From: Plotosus lineatus
Taxonomy: Eukaryota > Chordata > Actinopteri > Siluriformes > Plotosidae
Assembly: GCA_024760905.1 (NCBI GenBank)
Contig: CM045735.1
Coordinates: 33,133,749-33,197,748 of the forward strand
DNA: 64,000 nt
Direction of reading: 5' to 3'
Under the pieces are notes generated by a model. It had not been told where the DNA came from. It saw nothing but the letters and a program-made list of their open reading frames with translations, and did no database searches. Of this stretch, positions 1 through 10,177 are shown in pieces. Every line of letters begins with the position of its first letter. Positions within the stretch are counted from its first letter, which is position 1. The translations under genes were made by a program, and so were the position numbers.

Positions 1-590
1 AATAAATCAGCTGCTTCAGAGTCATGTCTTATTTATAGCTATGAAGCAGTCACGAACAGTTAAAAGCTCTTGCCATTCAGTCATGTTGTTTACTTATTCA
101 TACTTCTGTAAGCCAGAAATCTTAAGCAGCCGTATCTTTATTCATTTTTGTTTGTATAAAATATCTCTGTTGAAGATATTTTGGTGCTAGACCTATGATG
201 ACCTTCCTGTCGTGGTGTCAGTCTTTTTCCAAATATCTTTTATAACAATGACTTGTTAATGTAGTGAACCAGGAAAAAATTACAATCACCTAGAACTATT
301 GATGTATGTGGGTGCTGAAGGCTTGCCCATGCGATCTGATCCTACAGAAGAACAAAACAGCTGAAAAGATTAAGACTGGCTATGATAGAAACATGTCAGA
401 GTACAAAATTCATTGCAAACTGCAGTATACAAGGCTGCATGACTGCTCACCAGTCAGAGTGCACATTTGTGACCCCTGTTCACCACTGAAAGTTAACACA
501 AGTGGGCATGTTCACATCACATCACTACTGAACCTTGGTGCAATTTTAGAAGGTGGTCTGGTCTGCGTGCATGTTTTATTTACTTACCTT
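1..590. other. unassigned AT-rich DNA
   Basis: No gene, terminal repeat or second copy in the window was recognised. A 104-codon open frame at 306-620 (plus) has no recognisable domain and looks like chance. Confidence 0.4.
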
Positions 591-596
591 ATTCAA

Positions 597-1412
597 TGTG
601 ATAAGTGCCCAGGGCGCTAAAAAAATTGGAGTGGGTGGGCGCTTATTAAAATGATAACCAGAAGAGCGGAACGATAAGTGCTTATTACCATAGAGGTGGA
701 AAACATGAATAATAACAGAACAATAAAAGAGTTTTACTGGTATTTTTGTCATTCATTTTGTGGTATCAACCAAACTACTTACATGAACCCTGAAAATAAA
801 CAGAAAATAGCATAATTTAATAAAAGACCCTTTAATTTTCCCTCCCAGTGCTGTTCCTTTAAATACCCCCCCCCCCCCCATGTAAACTCAAGCCAATCAA
901 GATGCATGTCAAATTTAGCACATGGCACGTTGAACCAATCAACACAAAGGTCAACTTTAGCACAGGACATGTTAAAAAGCACATGGCCATCTTTAAATCT
1001 ATGAAGTTAATGAGCAGGAGAATCGGGTGAAAAATACTCATCATCACTTTCTGATAGGTCCATATCTGGCTCATCGCACTATTCATTCAGAGCATCCCAT
1101 AGTTTTGCTGTAGTAGAGAACACAGCAAAATATTTTCCTGTTTTTTAAAGCACGCTGGAACAATCAAATGTGTTGTTACCGATGAACTTTATAGACATTC
1201 CCCAGGTAGGGGGTCTTTAAATACTGTGTAAACTCACTTTTACAGGCAGTGAACACTTCATTTTACCATTACAGAGACTGATCGAATAAAATTGTTAAGT
1301 CTGATCTACCATTTTGCTCACAGTACACATGGGCGGTTATTAGACGTAAGATAAAAAAAAACACTGGGGAGGTACTTATTGGAGTATGGTGCTTATTACG
1401 TCGAATACTGTA
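597..1412. repeat. possible non-autonomous DNA element with repeated GTGCTTATTA-type motifs
   Basis: Both ends carry variants of the motif (T)AATAAGCAC or its complement: near 600-610, 639-649, 674-690, 1333-1341, 1370-1380 and 1389-1400. They are oriented so that the outermost motifs face each other. This resembles the ends of a MITE, but I could not define a precise terminal repeat or target duplication. Between them are a poly-C run (866-879) and AT-rich filler without coding potential. Confidence 0.3.
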
Positions 1413-1429
1413 TTTATTTTATTTTATTT

Positions 1430-1815
1430 TCCCCCATTTTCTCCCTAATTTTAGTTGTATCTAAATCCCACCCTTTAGGTATTGCCTTCCCTATCATATG
1501 ACCATCACTGACCAGGGAGGAGCAAAAGTATGCGCACATTCCCTCCGTGACACGCAATGTTAGCCACCTGCATCTTTTTCGATCTGCGGCGTATGTGCAT
1601 TTGAGAGTAGTCTAACTCGGCGGGAAAGCGCTATCTGCCCCCTCGTACAAATGAACTCACAGATGTCCATGATTGTCCGGCGATCGCTATGAGCGAAAGC
1701 TTGGCCTTTTAGCTCACACGGACTCCCAGCCACAGACAGCTGTAGCATTAAACCAGATTCAACTTGAGATCTCTGGGTTAATAGTCACTCACCTTGTTGA
1801 TGCACCCTGGGTGCA
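1430..1815 (-). repeat. tRNA-derived SINE, diverged copy (minus)
   Basis: The reverse complement matches the plus-strand repeat at 25470-25860 through much of its length. Shared blocks include the sequence around 'ccctccctggt' and the terminal 'tagggagaaaatgg' stretch. In this orientation 1740-1780 holds a degraded polymerase III B box (form 'tcaagttgaatct'), preceded by 'attaaccc'. Two copies in opposite orientation, a B box and an A-rich tail support a SINE. Family name not assigned. Confidence 0.6.
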
Positions 1816-2255
1816 TGTTTGTCGCATTAGATCAGGGGTTGGGAACCTATGGCTTGCGAGCCAGATGTGGCTCTATTGATGACTGCATCTGGCTCTCAGA
1901 TAAATCAGGTGGCCTTTATTAACAGAATAACTAATATAATACATAATTTCACTGTCCTTTAAATAAAAATACAGAAAAAACCCATCAAATAAAATAAAAA
2001 CAGATAAATAAATCTCACGCATTTTAATCTATAAATCTATTTTCAACACCACTTGTCGCTGTGTCATGCAGCGGAGAGCCAATCCTTTCTTTACTCCAGT
2101 GTGTGGACAGGTCCAATGCCTTGAAACCCTAATTTTATTGGATTATATCCAACAGCTTGCACGAGTTCTTTTTGGGTTAAGAGGTAAATTTCCCTCATTT
2201 TTTATCAACTCATTTGCATGAAGCCAAGCAGAGCTGGCAAGCAAACCACAAATGT

Positions 2256-3637
2256 GAGCCACTCCACCGAAAGTAGGCTCTTAGGTCCAAAAATGAAAAA
2301 TGAGATTTTTACACAGTCAGATATAGGAGGCCCAAAGCTGCACAATGCAGCATAAAGTTTGTCAATATCTTGAAAATTGACCTAGTTATACCATTTCTTG
2401 TGTCAGCATTCAACTAAAAATTTCAAAAGACGTTTTAGAGAAAAATGAGCACAAAGATTGTACTTCTTCCAAGATCATTAGTCCTTAGCAACCAAACCTT
2501 TTTATGCACTTCAGCCAGAAACGTTTAGAAAACATGTCTAGGAAGAGTTTTAGGAAGAGATGATAATAGAAATCATCCTCATTTTAATCTGACAGGCCCT
2601 TTTAAAACCCATTAGTCACCGTGGTAAGCCCCAAAATTTAACAAAAAACGCCTTTTTTTTTTATTTCTGTTGATTCCAAAAAGATGTATCTTTTTGACCA
2701 TTATATAAATGTTCAAATGCCTTCAAATGATACTGATTGAAAAAACACTTCCAGGTTTAAACAATCACACTGAAATTAAGAAAACTATATATAAGGAAAC
2801 CATGTAACAAAACTCTCTGATCTCTTTATGCAAGTAAGCTTCATCAACTCTGCGATCAGCATCATTATCTTCATCTATATCCTGCTCAACAGATAAGATC
2901 ACATCTTCACAAACACCAGTCATCATACTTTTATTAACAGATGCCTCTTCTTCTATCTATCGACCATTGGCGACCTGCCATGAAGGATATCGCCCCGGTT
3001 ATCGTCTTCATGGAGGTTTTCTTGGCAGGATTAGTGCAGTGGTTTGCCATTTCCTTCTGCACGATGCGAACCTACGGGCAATTTAGAACAGCCAATTAAC
3101 CTACTGTGCATATCTTTGGATTTTGGGAGGAAACCGGAGCACCCAGAGGAAACCCACGCAAGCACAGGGAGAACATACAAACTCCACAGAGAAACGCCCA
3201 GGCCAGGAATTGAACCCAGGCCTTCTTGCTGTGAGGAGGACGTGCTAACCACTACGCCACCGTGACGCCAGCCTCTTCTTCATCAACATCAAAATCAAAA
3301 TCTTCATCAACACAGCTGGCATAGCCATCATCAGTTTGTTTATATGTAAAAGATATGAAACATTTAAGTATTTTTCAGGTCTTCACCAATTTTCGTACAA
3401 AACTAACAACCCACGATCCAGCATGTCCAGTCCAGACAAGATTACAAACAAATTAAATGATCAAAAAAAATCCATAATCGAATTTTGCATGCCGAGAAAA
3501 ATACCAATACTCATACAATACTCATACTGAGTTTCTAAAATACACAATAGTGAGCATATGGGATTTTCTTTGACTGAATTGCAATGGAATCATATCTTTT
3601 TCTTAATATTCCAGCAGTTCCAGCAGACCTGCGGTAT

Positions 3638-3640
<3 letters not shown>
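2256..3640 (-). mobile_element. half-copy of the TIR-bounded element at 31759-34168
   Basis: The reverse complement aligns with 33120-34168. It starts at the same terminal sequence (gagccactccaccgaaagta at 2256-2275) and is interrupted by a SINE at 2954-3270. On the minus strand both copies keep an acidic reading frame rich in Asp, Glu and Phe (DEDFDFDVDEE) with only small differences, suggesting a decayed coding region. The opposite terminus of the family (31759-31783) is absent here, so this copy is truncated. Transposon superfamily not determined. Confidence 0.6.
2954..3270 (-). repeat. tRNA-like fish SINE with 11-bp target duplication
   Basis: On the minus strand the head reads as a tRNA-like promoter: an A-box-like 'tggcgtagtggttagcac' and a B-box-like 'ggttcaattcc'. 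The body is the common fish repeat ('ccaattaacctactgtgcat', 'gggaggaaaccggagcacc'). The flanks carry the same 11 bp, gcctcttcttc, at 2943-2953 and 3271-3281, so this is a clean retroposition into the acidic-frame region of the element at 2256-3640. Confidence 0.75.
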
Positions 3641-3680
<40 letters not shown>

Positions 3681-3764
3681 AGACAGAAAGCAGTGGGAGA
3701 CTGCTCATTTGTGAATCTATCGCACCATTTGCACTCATTTGCCCCACTCTCTTCAGGCACTACT

Positions 3765-3803
<39 letters not shown>

Positions 3804-3932
3804 GCAAACATTAAATGAGCTGCATCCAGATGAACTAGTGCAATTTAAATGGAAGAAAATATATGAAGGGAGTGGGGCAAATGAGTACAAATGGTACGAG
3901 AGATGCACAAATGAGCAGTCACCCACTGCTTA

Positions 3933-3986
<54 letters not shown>

Positions 3987-3987
3987 T
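3641..3987. repeat. CA/TG/GA microsatellites flanking an inverted repeat
   Basis: (CA)n at 3641-3676, (CA)n at 3767-3800, (TG)n at 3936-3969 and (GA)n at 3969-3987. Sequence 3683-3757 is an imperfect reverse complement of 3860-3935, so with the CA and TG runs the whole block could fold into a hairpin. The 3800-3935 arm recurs in direct orientation at 32902-33046. Confidence 0.8.
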
Positions 3988-4284
3988 CTCGGATGACCGG
4001 AGCCTAAGCCTTAAAGGAGAAATGAAACTCCGACTAAATAAGTTGGCGGTAGCTTAAGTATAGTTTATTGATGCGATTGTGGCTTAAATTTTATATCATA
4101 AATAGACCATTGCACACACAGCGGTTTTGTTTTATGTGCTTATGATTATTTTAGCCATTCATTCTCTGTGCGTAAATGTTTGTGTTCTAACACATGTGCA
4201 GGAGCCGAAGGCGGTACTAACAAACTGTGCTTTATTCTCACACTCGCACTTTGATTGACAGTGTTCAGCTATTATTGCTTACTG

Positions 4285-4470
4285 ATAATATTATATTTGT
4301 TGATTGGTCAGCTCGGGTGTGCACATGCGCAGTGCCCGTGACACGTTAAGTTCCGGTTTACTTCCTGACTCTAGTCATGCGGAACTTATCTCCGACTTTC
4401 TCTTCAATAACAGTCATTAATTTTATTTATAAAATTGTGAATACACATAATTTCTTGTCCAGCGGAGCTC
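4285..4470 (+). repeat. segment shared with 32188-32732
   Basis: The block from 'gattggtcagctcggg' to 'gaatacacataattt' is repeated in the same orientation at 32.2-32.7 kb, where a SINE interrupts it. It forms part of the mosaic within the hAT at 1833-4829. No coding potential seen. Confidence 0.6.
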
Positions 4471-5029
4471 AACTTCTGCTGTGGGAGGGTGCACGTGTAC
4501 CCTGTGCCCCCAACCCCCCCCCCAGCCTACGTCCTTGATCAGCTGCCTTCTGATGTTTCAGCGGCTGATACCGGGTTGGGTAGTATTCATTGCAGACTTT
4601 GCAGATATGCAACATCGCAGGTGGTTGGCAAATCACGCATTGAGAGTTTCAAACATACATGCACAAAAAAAAATACTCATGAGCACATGTATTATTGTTG
4701 ATCGACATTTTTATATTAAAAAGCGTACACAGACATCTTACCCCCTCCCCCCTAGCGTACGTTTTGTACGCTTAGGAAAATGTTGAAAATGTTGACTGAC
4801 ACCTTAGTCAAAAAGGTTCCCGACCCCTGCATTAGGTATAATCTATTAAACATCGTTTAGATTAAGTACGCTTCTTTATAGCAATGGTGTTCTCTAATCA
4901 AAGTAACCTCTTTCAACAGGATAATTCACCTTGTCCTATTGCAAAATCTGTTCAGGAAAGGTTTTAGGAAATTTGGTCTACAAATTCCTTGTCTGTGGGA
5001 CACACTGAACAATAAAATTAAAACCGTAA

Positions 5030-5555
5030 AGGCTACCATCAGTGCTGTTAACCAACAGGGTGCTGGTGGAAATTGGACTACTGTTGGTCGAAGAAGGAGA
5101 GGTCGAATAAGCAGAGGTGGGAGGCGTGTCCATAGGCAGAGTGAGAAAGGGAAAGGCATTAGTCTAGGACTGATAGTAGGGACATTGAATGTTGGAACTA
5201 TAACAGGAAAAGGGTAGCAAGCTGGCTGACATGATGAGGAGGAGGACAGTGGACATACTGCGTGTTCAGGAGACCAGGTGGAAAGGTAGCAAGGCTAGAA
5301 GCTTAGGAGCAGGGTTTAAGCTGTTTTATCATGATGTTGATGTTAAGAGAAATGGAGTAGGAGTCATCTTGAAGGAGGGGTTTGTCAGGAATGTTCTAGA
5401 AGTGAAAAGAGTGTCAGACAGAGTGATGAGTCTCAAGTTAGAAATTGAAGGTGTGATGTTCAATGTCGTTAGTGCTTATGCCCCACAGGCAGGATGTGAG
5501 CAAGAAGAGAAGGAGAGATTCTGGAGTGAGTTAGATGAAGTGATGCAGAGTACCC
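5030..5555 (+). pseudogene. RTE-type LINE: 5' region and part of the AP endonuclease
   Basis: The translated frames read through a conserved basic N-terminal leader (GNWTTVGRRRRG) into an AP-type endonuclease with VGTLNVGT and the catalytic-glutamate motif VQETRWKGS, then RNGVGVILKEGF and NVVSAYAPQ. In active elements this domain nicks target DNA to prime reverse transcription. A frame change at about 5205-5230 breaks it. At about 5550 the sequence leaves the RTE family abruptly and continues as another LINE. Related copies lie at 22.1-23.7, 56.7-57.0 and 60.5-63.5 kb. Confidence 0.8.
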
Positions 5556-6395
5556 CCAGAGGTGAAGGAGTGGAACACTCAGCTAAAGAATGTGGAATAT
5601 TTAAAATATCTAGGAAGTACCATGTCCTCCAATGGCTCCATAGACAAAGAAATTGATGCACGAATCAGCAGAGCAAGCCAAGCTTTAGGAAAACTCCGAA
5701 ACAAAGTGCTCAACCAACACAACATCCATTTGAGTACAAAATTGAAAGTGTACAATGCAGTGGTCCTGCCCTCCCTTCTCTATGGCTGTGAGACTTGAAC
5801 ACTGTACCGTAAGCACATCAAGAAATTGGAGAAATTTCACATGCGTGCTCTACGTTCCATCCTTGGAATCCGCTAGCAGGACCGCATTGCCAATCTTGAG
5901 GTCCTGAACAAAGCTTAATCACCAAGCAAAGAGTCCATGCTCATCAGGGCCGAGCTGCGATGGGTAGGACATGTCATCCGCATGGAGGAATACTGCTTGC
6001 CAAGTTGCTTGTTGTATGGAGAACTTCAGAAAGGAATGAGAAACCAAGGTTGTCCAAAAAAGCGCTACAAGGACTCAGTCAAAGCCAATCTCCAGTGTTG
6101 TGAACTCAAACCAAAGGATTTGGAGGACTGTGCCAGTGATCAGTCAAGCTGACGAGCCACCAGCCACAAACCCACTGTCACTTTCGAGGATGCCCGTCGC
6201 CAGAAGCTCACTGCTACCAGAGAACAAGGCTACAGAGCATCCGCAGCAGTGATCCAAACTACGGCTTTTTGGTGCCCCCAATGTTCCAGACTCTGTGCCT
6301 CCAGCCTGGGGTTGCGCAGCCATCTCCGGAAACACAGATGAGTTGACAAAACGAAACATCTTCTTCGGACACGAAGGACTACCCACCAATGTTTA
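5556..6395 (+). pseudogene. 3' portion of a second, unrelated LINE (RT C-terminal region)
   Basis: Translation gives the typical end of a non-LTR reverse transcriptase ORF: EYLKYLGSTMSSNGS, then LPSLLYGCETW, then a 'RAELRWVGHVIRMEE' segment. It closes with a C2H2-like zinc finger (CPQCSRLCASSLGLRSHLRKH, by position about 6277-6340). Several stops and shifts interrupt it (about 5796, 5874, 5918). The family differs from the RTE copies and from the LINE at 14.1-15.9 kb. I do not assign a clade. Confidence 0.7.
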
Positions 6396-6592
6396 TATTT
6401 TATTATCAATAAATATCACAGGAAAAATTAAAAAGTTTTTCTTAATCATTACTACATTTTACCACATTAATACTGATTAATACTGTATTAATGAGTAAGA
6501 CTGTCTATTGAATGTGTTTGAGAAGCATATTTTAGAGCATGTAATAGATACATAGCATTTTACTTCCGATTGATCATTCGCACATGTAATAT
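6392..6592. repeat. fragment of the GGCCCTCGATATTCG MITE family
   Basis: Sequence from 'tttatattttattatcaata' onward matches 50995-51200 and, reversed, 35200-35357. These are inner parts of the TA-target MITE family seen complete at 54917-55434. It runs directly into the composite MITE at 6593, whereas at 51 kb the two are 24 bp apart. Confidence 0.55.
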
Positions 6593-7060
6593 GATCACGG
6601 TTTTTAAAAAATAAATAAATAAATATTCATTGAATTAAAAAATAAGGAAATTAAGGAAGAATAAGGGGCAAAGTTACGGAAATGTCACAAAAACAAGGCC
6701 AATTATGCAAAAAAAAAAAAAAAAAGAACCCTAAACAAACAAAACAAAAAACAACCCAAAAACTCCCATCAAAACTGGATACATTGTTACATCTGGCACA
6801 TCTGCGCTCCTGCCCGTGTGCATATGTATGTATGTGTGTCATGCAATACCATTTGTATGTGTGTACAGATGCTCCCCAGCTTACAAACGAGTTAGGTTCT
6901 GGACCGCCATTCTTGGATGAATTTGTTTGTAAGTCGTTACAGAGTATTCTTTAGAGGGGAACATATGTTTAAACCTTGTATAAGTAACCTATACGAATTT
7001 GTACTGTTTCCAATCCCTCTCTCTCTCCCTCTCCCTCTCTCTCTCTATAATCATCTGTAC

Positions 7061-7654
7061 TGTTACGTATAGAATTTAGAAGATGAAAATTGCCCAGTGA
7101 AATCAGCAAAGCACGACAGACCACGACATAAACTATATACCATTTAATAATATGAACAAAGTAAGGCAAAATAATACAGCTTAAAGCTAAACAAAATACA
7201 AATTAAACAAGGGTCCCAAGACAAAGACCAAGCACCTGCAGCATAGTGAATTTAGAGATGGCACACGCTGGCGGGGAAAGGCTTGGAATCCCACGTATTG
7301 AAAGAAACAAATGATGAAATTCCTCGCGTTGGCTATGGTTGAGCGTGGAGGATGAACTTGGGTGATGGAGTCTTGAACAACGAAACTTGGTTGAAATGCG
7401 TTCCATGATCTGCCTTGGATGAGATGATCCACCGTGATGAGTTTCCTTAGACGATCTGTCCGAAGAGACTCGAAGAGACTGAACAGTCCCTACAGTTCGG
7501 AAAGTACCATTCTGGAAAATTCCAAATCACCCGACCTGCCACCAGGGGACAAGTGCAACTAGGTCCCCTAATGGAAAATTCCAGACCCAAAACAGCTGAG
7601 TCATACCACGTGTCTCTCTTTACAGCACAGTTTATCCATGCATTACACATAACA
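7061..7654 (-). mobile_element. 3' LTR of a minus-strand LTR retrotransposon
   Basis: Read on the minus strand it begins TGTTATGTGTAATG and ends ATACGTAACA, so it has the TG...CA termini of an LTR. A purine tract lies immediately upstream on the minus strand (7655-7670: CTTTAAGGGGGAGAG), as expected of the polypurine tract next to a 3' LTR. The terminal sequences reappear in the truncated second LTR at 8451-8530. Confidence 0.65.
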
Positions 7655-8450
7655 CTCTCCCCCTTAAAGAAAAGAAAGTTTTGTAGAAACTTTCTGCTGA
7701 GAGTAATGTTAATATTTCTATTCATAAAACATACACAGCATCAAAATCCAAAAAACATTTCAAACTTTATAAAGTGCATTTTCTCCAACTTTACCCCCAT
7801 AAGATCATTACTGATCAACAAATCCCACCTGGAACTGGGAGAGCATCGACAACACCCACTTTAGTTTCACCAAAAATCAGGTCTGCAGTCAAATTGATGA
7901 AATGGAAAGGAGCAAGAGAACTGCTACTTATACCCTGGAGTAAAACCAGGCACAACATCCTTCAAAATCAGAGATTGAAGAGCTCCAGTATCCCTTAATA
8001 TAGTAACGGGCCATGGGGTAGATTTATCTCTCATTAGTGAAACAGATCCATAAGAAATGAAAGGTAAATACTCTTTCGGAAACACAGAACCCGAAATCTT
8101 GTTCTTATAAAAAACACTCTACTCAGAACCACCTGGAAAGAAAGGCTTAGGCGTGACAGACACACAAGCATTTGGGGAACCTGTGGACTGATTTTTGAAC
8201 TTGAGACTCAATTTCCATCAAAATTTGGAATTTCCTCATCGTAGGTTTTGCCACAAGTTCAAAATAATTGGAGATTTGCAACAAATCAGATGTGCTCAAG
8301 GCACCGACTTCCTCAGGGGTAGGGGATTTAAGAAAATCCTTGAGTGTAAACACCATTTTTGCTGGTTTCACAATTAAAATATCAATCGGTACCAATTTAA
8401 TATTAAAGACTCAATGCTAAATAAATTCCATCCCGGACAGCCCCCAATTT
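7655..8450 (-). pseudogene. LTR retrotransposon internal remnant with gag N-terminus and tRNA-Pro-type primer site
   Basis: On the minus strand the first bases after the 5' LTR are TGGGGGCTGTCCGGGAT (8430-8446). This is one base short of the well-known tRNA-Pro primer-binding sequence. About 80 bases further a frame at 8395-8147 encodes FTLKDFLKSPTPEEVGALSTSD..., resembling the N-terminal SAP-like segment of Ty3-type Gag proteins of fish; this comparison is from memory. Only about 0.8 kb of interior remains, so protease, RT and integrase are missing. Confidence 0.5.
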
Positions 8451-8530
8451 TGTTACGTATGGAATTTAGAACATGAAAATTCCACACCCAAAACAGCTGA
8501 GTCATACCATGTGTCTTTCTTTACAGCACA
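8451..8530 (-). mobile_element. truncated 5' LTR of the minus-strand element
   Basis: Positions 8451-8530 match the first 30 and then about the last 60 bases of the LTR at 7061-7654, skipping roughly 480 bases between. The terminal 'catgcattacacataaca' is lost. The truncation abuts MITE sequence. Confidence 0.6.
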
Positions 8531-9387
8531 CTAACTGAATATAATTACACTCAATGTTTATACATCCATTATTTTCATATTTACATTTATACAAATATTT
8601 ACATGCCCATAACAGTACATTATCAATATCATGTTTAAACTCCTGGTTCCTCTCAAATCACAGCACAGCAGATCTGATCAGATTTACAGAGAGTTTCACT
8701 CTTATCCAGTTCATTATAATACTGGAGTCAATTTGTTTCTTCTTTGAAAGTTTTGGCAGTTCAGAAAAGTATGGTTCTGCTTGTCTTCCTGTTGTAAAGC
8801 ACGTATCAGCCACCCTCCCTCTGCTGGAGCCTAGTATTAAGTGTACCTCAGGATAATGTTTAATCATATTTCCTACTTATATTTATCTTTCTGTAGATTT
8901 TATTCAATTTCTATTTCTACTTGTTCTTCAATTTCATTTCACTTTCACTTTCGACCTCGAACAGACCTGTTCGTATCTCTGGATGTTTGCAAAATGAATG
9001 TTGGTAAGTTGGGGAGCATCTGTGTTTATATTTTATTTACATCTTATGTTATTTTTTTAAATGTTTAATTGTTATTATAAGTATTTATAGCACTGAATAT
9101 GTATTTATTGATATTATATACACATATACATGTACGTATACGTCAGTTGGAGGGTGTGGGGTGGTGATCCTACTTCTCGTATTTTGATGGTTGTATGGGG
9201 ATCTCGGTCCCAATTAACGGCGGAAAGTGAGGGATCCCTGTATAATATCAATAAATACATATTCAATGCTATAAATGCTTATAATAACAATAAAGCATTA
9301 AAAATAACATAAGATGTAAATAAAATATAAATACACACATACATATGGCATCTGCAGATGTGCATGCACACACAGATGCAACAATGT

Positions 9388-9616
9388 TGTCTAGCAAACA
9401 CAAACCACTTCCGCACTCAAAGAAAGGGGGTGATGAACTGTGACGCCGTGAGCGTGCGTCAGCTTCTCGTGGCCGCCACCGTGGCGCTGTTCGACCGCGT
9501 GGTTTGATTCGTCCGCCGAAAACTAGTTCATCAGCAGAGACTATATGCTCGCAAATTTAATGTTCTTGAGGCGAAAAGTTCGTGATCTTAAGCGTTCGTC
9601 AGCGGAGGTTTTACTG
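9388..9616 (-). mobile_element. partial Tigger/pogo MITE
   Basis: This is the reverse complement of the 5' 220 bp of the complete element at 61803-62568. It ends at the same terminus ('gcggaggttttactg' on the plus strand) and directly abuts a TG/TA microsatellite. The other half is missing. Confidence 0.75.
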
Positions 9617-9622
9617 TGTGTG

Positions 9623-9713
<91 letters not shown>

Positions 9714-9738
9714 CATACGCACACACACACACACACAA
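9617..9738. repeat. compound TG/TA/CA microsatellite
   Basis: Alternating runs: (TG)n and (TA)n to 9644, (CA)n 9645-9663, (TA)n 9666-9708, and (CA)n 9718-9738. Open frames across it in both directions are low-complexity artefacts. Confidence 0.9.
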
Positions 9739-9742
9739 AGTA

Positions 9743-10177
9743 TAAGTGATCAGCCATAACATTAAAAACATGACCACTGGAGGGTGAAAGGAAGAGTATT
9801 GATTATCTCTTTACAGCACCAAGCTGTTGGATTTATTATGCAAAGTCTTTGAAATTGAGGAAAAATGAGCAACAGCAAAGGCTACACTGTGATGACTAAA
9901 CTACTGGGTCTCTTCATCTCCAAAATAGCAAATCATGTGGTGTGTTCCTGGTATGCAGTGCTAAGTACCTATGAAATATTGTTCAAGGAAGGACTACCGG
10001 TGAACTGGAAAGAATGCTTTAGGTGCCCAAGGCTCATTGATGTGCATGTGGAGAAAATACTAGTACATCTGATCTGATCCCACAAAAGAGCTACTGTGCC
10101 ACAGCTGAACTGCTGTGAAATGAGGCTGTTTAGCTCAAGTCCAGACACGTGGTGTTAATGTTTTGGCTGACTGATTT
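9743..10177. mobile_element. non-autonomous DNA transposon with imperfect TIRs
   Basis: The left end 'gtgatcagccataacattaa' pairs with the right end 'ttaatgttttggctgactga' as an imperfect inverted repeat, with TA at or next to both ends. The 435-bp interior has one short open frame (9865-10077) without recognisable domains. This fits a Tc1/mariner-type MITE. Confidence 0.5.

Larger units (their letters stand above)
1833..4829. mobile_element. hAT transposon (non-autonomous, with nested insertions)
   Basis: The left terminus is 'caggggttgggaacc' and the right terminus is 'ggttcccgacccctg', a short terminal inverted repeat of the vertebrate hAT/Charlie type. The element is flanked by an 8-bp target duplication, CATTAGAT (1825-1832) and CATTAGGT (4830-4837), 7 of 8 identical. 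The 3 kb between holds no transposase I can recognise. Instead there is a block shared in inverted orientation with 33.1-34.2 kb, a SINE (2954-3270), dinucleotide arrays and an inverted repeat. It is an old non-autonomous copy enlarged by later insertions or rearrangement. Confidence 0.8.
6866..9022. mobile_element. inner TA-target MITE (ACAGATGCTCCCC family), interrupted
   Basis: The left end is TA + 'cagatgctccccagcttac' and the right end is 'gtaagttggggagcatctg', a near-perfect terminal inverted repeat. With the LTR element (7061-8530) removed, the rest matches 16196-16806 (inverted) and 51485-52050. It includes the CT/GA microsatellite and the 'ggtacacttaatactaggct' block. Confidence 0.7.
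6593..9240. mobile_element. composite pogo/Tigger-like MITE, copy A (left end lost)
   Basis: The right end reads 'gggatccctg' followed by TA. Inner sequences match copies B (15963-17075) and C (51264-52340). Like them it contains a second TIR-bounded unit (here 6866-9022). This copy is enlarged by an LTR-element insertion (7061-8530) and lacks the left terminus 'cagggatccc'. TA target, short inverted repeats and no coding capacity fit a Tc1/mariner/pogo-type MITE. Confidence 0.65.

Noticed and set aside
3558..3996. Long open frames through CA/TG arrays (also 9541-9777, 12360-12566, 32801-33213, 53659-54020)
   Set aside because: His-Thr, Cys-Val or Ile-Tyr repeats are translations of dinucleotide microsatellites, not genes.
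1833..4829. Piggybac or Merlin assignment for the material inside this hAT
   Set aside because: No TTAA target or matching end sequence was found; only the hAT ends are supported.
4915..5000. Tc1-like 'QDN..PC.IAK.VQE' segment just before the RTE fragment
   Set aside because: It looks like the second-Asp region of a Tc1 transposase, but it is too short (about 25 codons, with a stop) and no terminal repeats surround it.
6866..9022. Treating 7061-7654 as a solo LTR
   Set aside because: A purine tract, interior with primer site and a second truncated LTR follow, so it is part of a larger deleted element.
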